Positions 1-5,936 of a stretch of DNA of 14,966 nt are shown piece by piece (the stretch's first letter is position 1; each line of letters starts with the position of its first letter). Below the pieces are notes generated by a model, which was not told the DNA's origin, ran no database searches, and was given only the letters and a program-made list of their open reading frames with translations. A program made the position numbers and the translations under genes. Source of the stretch: Candidatus Bathyarchaeota archaeon (GTDB taxonomy: Archaea > Thermoproteota > Bathyarchaeia > 40CM-2-53-6); contig VBBA01000157.1 of the NCBI GenBank assembly GCA_005888675.1, positions 1 to 14,966 on the forward strand, written 5' to 3'.

Positions 1-28
1 TATTCCGAACGGACACACTCATACGACA

Positions 29-778
29 ATGTCCCATCTGTCTCAATGGCCACTCCTCATTGCTGCAGCGGCCTTCGTATTTCTTGTTGGAGCCGTCTTC
101 ACCATCATAATCGCACTCGTCGGAGTGGCTTTGGGCGTCTACGCCCTGTACGGTTATGGCAGGGAAAGGTTCGTTGCAGAAGAAGAACCGGGAGCCGAGA
201 GCTGGCCCTTCAACAACGTGCCAAAACTGAAATTGGGCGTGTGGGTCTTTCTCGGGTCTGAGGTAATCTTCTTCAGCGTGTTGCTGGGAGCCTACTTATT
301 CGTTAGGACAAATGTTGGGACGACGTGGCCGCAGGTGGACTCAGTATTCAATATAGATCGAGGCTTTCTCAATACTATCATATTGCTGACGAGTAGCCTA
401 ACGGCAGTGCTTGGTCTGTCGTTTGCAAACGCCGGATCAAAGAACGGACTCCTTGCCAGTCTTATCACGACTTTAGCGTTGGGCGCTGGCTTCTTAATCA
501 ATAAAGGATTGGAGTGGAGAGAGTTGTTCTCCTCTGGATTCACATTCAATCCTGCTAGTACAAATCTGAAAGTTCCCGCAACAACCTACTTCATTACAAC
601 GGGCGCGCACGGCATTCACGTATTCGCCGGACTTGTGATGATGGTCTACCTAATCTCTATGACACTCAAGGGCCACTATCTCAAGGAGGACAGCACGACA
701 ATCGAACACTTCGGTCTATACTGGCACTTCGTGGACATCGTCTGGATATTTCTTTTCCCATTGTTCTACTTATTGTGA
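29..778 (+). CDS. coxC: Haem-copper (cytochrome c/quinol) oxidase subunit III
   Basis: Integral membrane subunit III of an aa3-type terminal oxidase. It does not bind the redox metals itself but stabilises subunit I. The 249 residues carry family signatures: a helix with the conserved Glu (VFLGSEVIFF, E78), the KGLEWREL stretch near 159-166, TGAHGIHVFAG with H194 and H197, and a C-terminal helix HFGLYWHFVDIVWIF (227-241). The first helix (about 8-40) is followed by a charged linker. The ATG at 29 is the first start seen, but the frame stays open to the left window edge and reads IPNGHTHTT just before it, which resembles the His-rich N-terminus of some subunit III proteins, and no Shine-Dalgarno sequence precedes the ATG. 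The true start may therefore lie outside the window, and a fusion to subunit I cannot be excluded. Subunit IV follows after 10 nt. Family call is firm; the start is not. Confidence 0.93.
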   Translation: MSHLSQWPLLIAAAAFVFLVGAVFTIIIALVGVALGVYALYGYGRERFVAEEEPGAESWPFNNVPKLKLGVWVFLGSEVIFFSVLLGAYLFVRTNVGTTWPQVDSVFNIDRGFLNTIILLTSSLTAVLGLSFANAGSKNGLLASLITTLALGAGFLINKGLEWRELFSSGFTFNPASTNLKVPATTYFITTGAHGIHVFAGLVMMVYLISMTLKGHYLKEDSTTIEHFGLYWHFVDIVWIFLFPLFYLL

Positions 779-788
779 GAATGAGAGA

Positions 789-1058
789 ATGGACAATCGA
801 ATCTATCTCGTAATCTTCGCGATACTAGTCGGGAGTACGGCGGGAGAAGTGACATTGATCAGGTCGTCTCTGGCTCCAGTGGTCATATCAACCATTATAC
901 TTGCCCTGGCCGGGATGAAGGCCGCACTTGTCGCCCTGTTCTTTCAGCATTTGAAGGCCGAGCCGAAGGCCCTTTCTTCAATCGTGCTGCTCGCGTTGCT
1001 GGCTATCGTTCCCTTGCTCACAATTAGCTTCCTTCAGATCCCGCACACCTTCCACTGA
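789..1058 (+). CDS. coxD: Cytochrome c oxidase subunit IV (prokaryotic small-subunit type)
   Basis: Small accessory subunit of the terminal oxidase. The 89 residues form three membrane helices (about 5-22, 28-52, 62-84). The central motif KAALVALFFQHLK (44-56) matches the Lys...FF-x-HLK signature of the prokaryotic caa3-type subunit IV family, and the length fits that family. The gene starts 10 nt after subunit III. Its TGA stop overlaps by one base the ATG of the next gene (TGATG), so all three genes are probably translated from one mRNA. Its role is presumed structural or in assembly. Confidence 0.85.
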   Translation: MDNRIYLVIFAILVGSTAGEVTLIRSSLAPVVISTIILALAGMKAALVALFFQHLKAEPKALSSIVLLALLAIVPLLTISFLQIPHTFH

Positions 1059-1915
1059 TGAGAAGACAGCGGACGAACCTACTCTCCAGCCTGAACGAGG
1101 CCCGGCTAGCCCTGCTAGTGGGCATAGTGGGGTTAGGAGCCGTGCTCGTATCTCTGATCTCCTACTACATCGCAACGAGCAATGTTATCGTGAATCCGGT
1201 GACTGACGAACAGCTACAAGCACCAGCAACGGCTACTTTGATCGCCTATGTATTAGGAATAGTCTCAATCCTTTACGGAGTACACCTCTTGCTTCATCAG
1301 GAGTGGAGAAGACAAGAGTCAGGCGATCTGAATGTGGAATCCAAGTTTTCAGTCTTGGTGCGTGCGCTTTGCCGGCGACCGTACAATATTCTCTTTCCTA
1401 CCTCGGCTCTTCTCTACGGGGTTATCTTCGCCCTAGTCTCGGGTACGATGGTTTACCATCCGAATCTGTCAGAAGGACTTGGCACAACTCCTTCTGCCTT
1501 TTTGGTTACCTGCTGTGATCCGATAGGCCAGACTCCACGCTTAGTAGTCTACCTTACATCTAGTTTTGGACTACTGCTTATACCACTGAACGTTTTACTT
1601 CTAGCCGGCACATCATGGATGGTTGGCGCTAACATGTCATTGGCCAGCTTTGCATACAAGACCAAGGCAGTAACTGGAAGCTTGAAGTGGCTGGGGAGTT
1701 TTGGGGCAACTACAGGACTCTTGACAGCCTGTCCAACATGCGCCAGCCTCCTTCTTCTCGGCGCAACTGGGGGAGGAGAATCATTGGCAGTACTGTTGTC
1801 CTCAGCCCAGCCGGCCCTAGTAATAGGAACGATGGTCCTGCTTGCTGCAAACTTGGTTCTGATGACAGCGAAGCTCCAAAATATCGAGAAATGCGCTGTC
1901 GCTTCGAAGTACTAG
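1058..1915 (+). CDS. Oxidase-operon membrane protein with CPTC motif, function unknown
   Basis: A 285-residue multi-pass membrane protein of no family I can name. Probable helices lie near 17-38, 61-80, 112-132, 163-186, 213-237 and 243-271. Notable residues are a CPTC motif (225-228) inside a membrane segment between FGATTGLLTA and ASLLLLG, a vicinal Cys pair (152-153) in TCCDPIGQTP facing a loop, an H76-x3-H80 pair at the end of helix 2, and C279 near the C-terminus. A Cys-Pro-x-Cys in a membrane helix plus a loop CC is typical of metal-handling or thiol-redox membrane proteins. Its ATG overlaps the subunit IV stop, so it belongs to the oxidase operon. I infer, without proof, a role in copper or haem delivery or in oxidase assembly. 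Confidence 0.8.
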   Translation: MRRQRTNLLSSLNEARLALLVGIVGLGAVLVSLISYYIATSNVIVNPVTDEQLQAPATATLIAYVLGIVSILYGVHLLLHQEWRRQESGDLNVESKFSVLVRALCRRPYNILFPTSALLYGVIFALVSGTMVYHPNLSEGLGTTPSAFLVTCCDPIGQTPRLVVYLTSSFGLLLIPLNVLLLAGTSWMVGANMSLASFAYKTKAVTGSLKWLGSFGATTGLLTACPTCASLLLLGATGGGESLAVLLSSAQPALVIGTMVLLAANLVLMTAKLQNIEKCAVASKY

Positions 1916-1957
1916 CCCACTAACGACTGCTATCGTGTAACTGCATCGGAGGCCGAG

Positions 1958-1978
1958 TAAGAGAGTAAGAAAAAGGTA
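1958..1978 (-). terminator. Possible U-rich terminator of the blue copper gene
   Basis: On the minus strand, about 30 nt past the cupredoxin stop, the sequence reads as a pyrimidine-rich tract with TTTTT (1970-1974) followed by CTTACTCTCTTACTC. Archaeal transcription commonly ends at such T-rich tracts without a hairpin. No equivalent tract is seen on the plus strand after the convergent gene ending at 1915. Weak evidence. Confidence 0.35.
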
Positions 1979-2004
1979 GATTGAGTCTAGGGTCTGCTCG
2001 GGAT

Positions 2005-2433
2005 CTAGGATACTACGACTGTGCCTTTCATCCATCCGTGGATGGAGCAATAGTAGTAGTATGTGCCCGCGGCGCTGAAGGTCGGCGCAAAGGTCGCGCC
2101 TGGTCCTAATGTAGTCGAGTTATCTGGTCGCGTTGCTGTCGAGTTAGCAAAGAAGTGCACTGTGTGATCCACTGCCCCATTATTCTTCCAAGTTACTGTT
2201 CTTCCGGTCGCAGTGTACGATGTTGGACTGAACGCGCAAGCTGTGTCGCCGGTCGGAGTGCATTTTCCGTCGTCAACAATACTTATGTTGGCGGCAGGCG
2301 GCATCATGTAATAATAGGCCGCGATCCCGATAATCGCAATGAGGACTACCGCTGCGATTCCAATCCATAATCCTTTACCCCTCTTCTTAGGGGCTGCAGA
2401 AGTTGCGTCTGCTGGTTTCGGTGATGGTTCCAT
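2005..2433 (-). CDS. Membrane-anchored blue copper protein (plastocyanin/azurin-like cupredoxin)
   Basis: An electron carrier predicted to sit on the outer face of the membrane. Residues 1-20 are short, Lys/Arg-ending and cytoplasmic; 21-43 form one hydrophobic anchor (GLWIGIAAVVLIAIIGIAAY); the rest is the cupredoxin domain. The type-1 copper ligands are visible: H90 in VDHTVHF, and C129-x2-H132-x2-M135 in YYYYCSIHGWMKG. C58 and C66 may form a disulfide. The ATG at 2433 gives the anchor a short charged tail; no clear ribosome site precedes it, fitting a short leader from the TATA box near 2475. It converges on the oxidase operon. Aerobic archaea of the Nitrososphaerota group commonly use such proteins instead of cytochrome c, so it likely donates electrons to the neighbouring oxidase. 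The partner assignment is inferred. Confidence 0.92.
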   Translation of the reverse strand: MEPSPKPADATSAAPKKRGKGLWIGIAAVVLIAIIGIAAYYYMMPPAANISIVDDGKCTPTGDTACAFSPTSYTATGRTVTWKNNGAVDHTVHFFANSTATRPDNSTTLGPGATFAPTFSAAGTYYYYCSIHGWMKGTVVVS

Positions 2434-2470
2434 TCTTATTCGCTAATTTTGCGCGGGGGGCAAACTTTCG

Positions 2471-2478
2471 CTATAAAG
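2471..2478 (-). promoter_or_regulatory. TATA box of the blue copper gene
   Basis: Read on the minus strand this is CTTTATAG, a close match to the archaeal TATA element. Its centre is about 42 nt from the ATG at 2433, predicting a start of transcription near 2450 and a leader of about 17 nt. The near-palindromic core (CTATAAAG on plus) could also bind TBP in the other orientation for the divergent prenyl synthase gene. Confidence 0.55.
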
Positions 2479-2532
2479 CTTGTTGCAGTAATCTGCATAC
2501 ACGATCAAAGCTTACTTCCACTCGGAAAACTC

Positions 2533-2540
2533 GTTAAATA
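2533..2540 (+). promoter_or_regulatory. Possible TATA box of the prenyl synthase gene
   Basis: GTTAAATA lies about 48 nt before the ATG at 2585, which would place transcription start near 2562. That would make the in-frame TTG at 2561 fall at or before the mRNA start and favours ATG 2585 as the translation start. It is a weaker match than the other TATA boxes here. Confidence 0.35.
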
Positions 2541-2584
2541 GCGGCCTAATCCTCTCGCTTTTGACGCGACTCCCTGGCGAAAGA

Positions 2585-3517
2585 ATGACGAGAAAGTATC
2601 CCTCTATCTTTGGAGAATGGCGCGATCCCATCGAGAAGAAGATAGACGAAACCCTAGAGGCGAACTTCGACCGAGACGAGGCGAACAAGATTGTCAAGTA
2701 CATGTTCAGAAGCGGCGGAAAACGCTGCCGACCATTATTAGCAATACTTACAACTGAAGCGTTTGGAGTCGACGGAGAGAAAGCTCTGGATGCTGCCGCG
2801 GCGATAGAGATCATTCACGCTGCTACCTTGGTCTTCGACGACTTGGTTGACAAGGACAAGGTTCGACGAGGAATACCCACTGCCCATATGGCGTTCAGCA
2901 ATGAGAAGGCCTTGACATCGGGTCTCTTCCTGGCATCAAAGGGGGTCCAATTATTGTCTAACTACAAGAACTCGGAGGTCATGAGAATGATAGGCTCATC
3001 ACTCGTCGACGTGAGCAAGGGAGAGCTTCTCGACGTCCTGTCGGATCGCAGCGCCAGCGTTAGCGAATGCATAGCTATTGCCGATCTCAAGACCGCATCC
3101 CTATTCGCATCGGCCGCGGGCATCGGCGCGGCCGTCGCGGGTGTAGAAGGGAAGGATTTGGTTGGAATGCAAAAGTATGGTCGAGCCTCGGGAATGGCCT
3201 TCCAGATTAGGGATGACATGTTGGATTTCGAAGATGGCTCAGCCGAACAATCACTAGGCGGGCCGAACATAGTAACCTCACACTGCATACACGAAGCTCC
3301 TAGGCCGAATAACTATTCGGATAAGCTGAAAGCGAATGATCTTCCTAGCCGACAGGTTATCAGGATCTTGAGAGAGACTGGGTCGCTGAAGTTTGCGACG
3401 GGAAAAGCTCAGGAGTATGCAATGAATTCGAAGAATGCCCTGCGCAATGTGAAACGACTCCGAAACAGGAAGACCTTGGAAGAGTTTGCTGATTATTTGT
3501 GGAAGAGACGGGAATAG
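2585..3517 (+). CDS. trans-Polyprenyl diphosphate synthase (long-chain type likely)
   Basis: Adds isopentenyl diphosphate units to an allylic diphosphate; makes isoprenoid chains for lipids or quinone tails. With the ATG at 2585 it has 310 residues; an in-frame TTG at 2561 would add eight. Motifs: GGKRCRP (44-50), first Asp-rich motif DDLVD (85-89) followed by RRG (94-96), KTASLF (169-174), and second Asp-rich motif FQIRDDMLD (206-214) with D210, D211 and D214. The positions 4 and 5 before the first Asp are T81 and A80, small residues rather than aromatic, which in this family allows products longer than farnesyl or geranylgeranyl diphosphate. After the second motif the usual GKP..D...GK stretch is replaced by a degenerate LGGPNIVTSHC. 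The location between oxidase and complex I genes suggests quinone side-chain synthesis; this is inference. Confidence 0.88.
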   Translation: MTRKYPSIFGEWRDPIEKKIDETLEANFDRDEANKIVKYMFRSGGKRCRPLLAILTTEAFGVDGEKALDAAAAIEIIHAATLVFDDLVDKDKVRRGIPTAHMAFSNEKALTSGLFLASKGVQLLSNYKNSEVMRMIGSSLVDVSKGELLDVLSDRSASVSECIAIADLKTASLFASAAGIGAAVAGVEGKDLVGMQKYGRASGMAFQIRDDMLDFEDGSAEQSLGGPNIVTSHCIHEAPRPNNYSDKLKANDLPSRQVIRILRETGSLKFATGKAQEYAMNSKNALRNVKRLRNRKTLEEFADYLWKRRE

Positions 3518-3535
3518 ACTGGCTTCAGTTCAAGG

Positions 3536-3543
3536 TTTATAAT
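3536..3543 (+). promoter_or_regulatory. TATA box of the complex I operon
   Basis: TTTATAAT in an A/G-flanked context is a strong archaeal TATA element. It lies 60 nt before the nuoA ATG, predicting transcription start near 3565 and a leader of about 35 nt. There is no other comparable element before the tightly packed genes up to 12443, so this is the likely promoter of the whole nuo operon. Confidence 0.65.
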
Positions 3544-3599
3544 AGGTAGAAGGTTGCTGGCTCGATAATCCGAGAAATAATAGGGGACTGGACAGGCGT

Positions 3600-3977
3600 A
3601 TGGTAGCGCCAGGATTAGCAGAGATCTTCTATTACCTGGGCTTCATCGTCGTCGCCACGCTCGTCCCGATTATTGCCTTGTTCCTCATAGTAACCCCCCG
3701 CGACGCGAAGCCTAGTCCGATGAAGCTTGAGACCTACGAGGCTGGACAGATGCCGTCTGGGAGGGGACGGACCCGATTCATAATTCAGTACTATCCTTAC
3801 CTGTTGATCTTCGTCATCTATGATGTCGTGGCCATGTTCCTATTCGCATGGGCGTTGACGCTCCGAACACTGCAACCACCTGGAAGCGGAACCTGGCCAA
3901 TACTGATCTTCATGGGTGTCCTCCTTGTTCCGCTGGCATACTCGATACACCTGGCATCACAGAGGGACCTCTGGTAG
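3600..3977 (+). CDS. nuoA: NADH-quinone oxidoreductase-type complex I subunit A
   Basis: Small membrane subunit at the junction between the membrane arm and the quinone-reducing module. The 125 residues form three helices (about 7-30, 64-89, 99-119). The K42-LETYEAG loop, the RFIIQYYPYLLIF stretch (59-71) and the YDVVAMFLFAWAL segment (74-86) match the NuoA pattern. Two usual residues are changed: the Cys of YECG is Ala (A48), and the Glu of the DVE motif is Val (V77), while E47 and D75 are kept. It is the first gene of the operon and is followed 10 nt later by nuoH, with nuoB, C and D absent from their normal place. Confidence 0.92.
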   Translation: MVAPGLAEIFYYLGFIVVATLVPIIALFLIVTPRDAKPSPMKLETYEAGQMPSGRGRTRFIIQYYPYLLIFVIYDVVAMFLFAWALTLRTLQPPGSGTWPILIFMGVLLVPLAYSIHLASQRDLW

Positions 3978-3987
3978 GAAGTAGGAA

Positions 3988-5028
3988 TTGGCCGACCCAA
4001 TATCCGATCCGATCGGTTTCTCCTTGGAGATAATGACCAGTCCACTATTCTTCAAAGTCGCAGTCTTCCCAGGTTTGACATCGATAGGTATTATCATCGC
4101 ACTGTTCATCTGGCTTGACCGAAAGATAACTGCAAGAGTCCAGCTCCGAGTAGGACCCTTGTATGCAAGCCCGCTAGGCGGGGTTCTCCAGTCTTTCGCT
4201 GACCTGATCAAATTCGCTTTCAAGGAATTGTTCATTCCTAGAAATGCTGACAAGTTCTTCTTCGTAGCGGCACCTGTCTTGGCATTGATCGGAGGGGCCG
4301 GGCTCGTTGGTCTGATACCTTTCACGCCCGAGTGGCAAATTTCGAACCTTGAACTAGGCCTTCCCGCCTTCCTTGCCTTCGTCACGTTGTCTCCCATGCT
4401 GATCCTGCTAGCAGGATGGAGTGCGAATAGTAAGTATCCGTTCATCGGGGGCCTGAGATCTCTGTTCCAGCAGACAGCCTACGAGATTCCACTGTGGCTG
4501 TCAGCGATTGGCGTGGTCATGATGGCTGGGACAATGAACCTCATCGGCATAGTCCAAGCGCAATCCAAGCCTTGGGTCATCTTTCTCGGCTTATCCATTC
4601 CCGGCTGGTACATAATCCCACAGGCTCTAGGCGCTCTTCTATTCTTCATCACCGCCACTGCGGAGATGGAAAGAATTCCTTTCGATCTGCCCGAAGCCGA
4701 GCCTGAGATCATTATGGGATGGCAGGCTGAGTATCCTGGCTTCTTGTTCATGTCCGCCGCAGGCGCATCGTTCGTTCGCCTCTACGCCTTCTCCGCCCTC
4801 TTCTCTGTCCTCTACCTTGGCGGATGGATGGGTCCGGCCCCGGTCCCGGCCCTATTGTGGACAGCGATTAAGATCATAATCGTGTCCTCGCTCATTATCC
4901 TTCTACGCGCGACCTTCCCCCGAGTCCGCATCGATCAACTCCTCCGGGCCGGCTGGACGTATCTTCTAGGTCTGGCGTTCCTGAACATAGTGATCACGTA
5001 CTTGCTAGTAGTCGGGCCCAGGATCTGA
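3988..5028 (+). CDS. nuoH: Complex I subunit H (quinone-site membrane subunit)
   Basis: Forms the membrane side of the quinone cavity and links quinone reduction to ion pumping. Recognisable blocks: DRKITARVQLRVGP (44-57, with D where most have E), the AYEIPL helix (E166), the long acidic loop ERIPFDLPEAEPEI (228-241) followed by AEYPG, and the C-terminal R-x5-R-x3-DQLLRAGW block. The TTG at 3988 with AGGAAGTAGGA just before it gives 346 residues; an ATG at 4033 behind a closely spaced GGAG would give 331. Both keep the first helix intact, so the start is undecided. In the last third the Glu that bacterial NuoH proteins usually carry after EYSG (AEY) is not present. nuoI, which usually follows nuoH, is missing; nuoJ follows after 8 nt. 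Confidence 0.95.
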   Translation: MADPISDPIGFSLEIMTSPLFFKVAVFPGLTSIGIIIALFIWLDRKITARVQLRVGPLYASPLGGVLQSFADLIKFAFKELFIPRNADKFFFVAAPVLALIGGAGLVGLIPFTPEWQISNLELGLPAFLAFVTLSPMLILLAGWSANSKYPFIGGLRSLFQQTAYEIPLWLSAIGVVMMAGTMNLIGIVQAQSKPWVIFLGLSIPGWYIIPQALGALLFFITATAEMERIPFDLPEAEPEIIMGWQAEYPGFLFMSAAGASFVRLYAFSALFSVLYLGGWMGPAPVPALLWTAIKIIIVSSLIILLRATFPRVRIDQLLRAGWTYLLGLAFLNIVITYLLVVGPRI

Positions 5029-5036
5029 TCAAGGGA

Positions 5037-5534
5037 ATGCCGGACATTGCGTTTTTCGGATTTGCCGCAGTAACAGTACTTGGAGCCATATTGGCCCTGG
5101 AATCCCGTGACCTTGTCTATGGTGCAGTCTCGCTAGGCGTGAGCTTTCTAGGTGTAGCGTCACTCTTCTTTCTCCTCGACGCAGCATACATCGGCGTATT
5201 CCAGATCGCAGTCTACATCGGAGCCGTCGTTATTCTGATCCTGTTCACCGTAATGCTCGTTGGACCCGCCAAGGGAGAAGGACCCACCGAATTCAGGCGG
5301 ACCGCCTTATTCATCGGCATACTTGTTGCTATGATGCTCGGCGTGGGAGGTGCACTGGCAAGTCCGAGCGCCTTTTCTACAAATCAGCCATGTACACCCG
5401 AATGCGATCTTGCTCAGTTCAGCCAATCTTTACTCGTGACTTACAGTGTCCAACTAGCTGTGTTATCTCTCGTCTTTGCTGCGGCGGTAATTGGCGCGTT
5501 GACTCTTGCGAAAAGCGAACGGGGGACTGCGTAG
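5037..5534 (+). CDS. nuoJ: Complex I subunit J
   Basis: Membrane subunit between NuoH/A and NuoK; its third helix moves during turnover. The 165 residues form five helices. The signature QIAVYIGAVVILILFTVMLVG (about 56-76) matches the conserved Q..VY.GA...L..F..ML block. A loop before the last helix has C119-TPE-C123, which may form a disulfide if it faces outward. The gene starts 8 nt after nuoH, with an AAGGGA run directly before the ATG, and ends 4 nt before nuoK. Length is normal for the family. Confidence 0.93.
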   Translation: MPDIAFFGFAAVTVLGAILALESRDLVYGAVSLGVSFLGVASLFFLLDAAYIGVFQIAVYIGAVVILILFTVMLVGPAKGEGPTEFRRTALFIGILVAMMLGVGGALASPSAFSTNQPCTPECDLAQFSQSLLVTYSVQLAVLSLVFAAAVIGALTLAKSERGTA

Positions 5535-5538
5535 AAGA

Positions 5539-5847
5539 ATGGAGCCTCTCGCGAGCTTCTTCGGATTGTCCGCAACCCTGCTTGCAATCGGGATCTACGG
5601 GCTTGCCACAAAACGTAGCGCGATCCGGATTCTTTTCTCAGTCGAGCTGATCTATAATGCAGCGAACCTGAACATCGTGGCATTCGCCCGTCTCCGTAAT
5701 CCGCCCCTTGTCACCGGGCAGGTCCTCGTAATATTCTCGATAGCATTAGCTGCGATGGAAGCCGCCGTGGGACTCGCAATAATCCTGTTAGCGTTCAGGC
5801 TCAACTCTGACATCGACCTGCGGAAAATGACCAGGCTCAAAGGATAG
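5539..5847 (+). CDS. nuoK: Complex I subunit K
   Basis: Small three-helix subunit carrying two membrane Glu residues of the proton path. The ATG at 5539 gives 102 residues, the usual NuoK length; an upstream TTG at 5506 would overlap nuoJ and add an odd Arg-rich tail. E36 in SVELIYNAANL and E74 in AMEAAVGLAI are the conserved pair (E36 and E72 in E. coli). VTGQVLVIFSIAL (58-70) is the typical third-helix entry. The C-terminal tail is charged and cytoplasmic. The stop overlaps the region that encodes the N-terminus of the next subunit. Confidence 0.93.
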   Translation: MEPLASFFGLSATLLAIGIYGLATKRSAIRILFSVELIYNAANLNIVAFARLRNPPLVTGQVLVIFSIALAAMEAAVGLAIILLAFRLNSDIDLRKMTRLKG

Positions 5848-5936
5848 AGAGGGTACCGGAAACGACTCTTCTTCTCCTTGGAAGCATAATCGTCCCTCTA
5901 GCCTCTGCCCCTGTCGTCTATGTAGCATCAAGATGG
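5844..5936 (+). other. Upstream coding extension of the first NuoM (no canonical start codon)
   Basis: In frame with the NuoM at 5937, these bases translate to ERVPETTLLLLGSIIVPLAS and then APVVYVASRW, running straight into LRQRTGYLSF. That is a good first transmembrane helix as found in NuoM proteins. The frame is open from 5811, after a TGA at 5808-5810, but holds no ATG, GTG or TTG before 5937. The codon in the position expected of a coupled start is ATA at 5844, which overlaps the nuoK TAG stop and is preceded by CAAAGG. Either ATA is the start, or an error or lesion hides a normal start. Confidence 0.6.
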
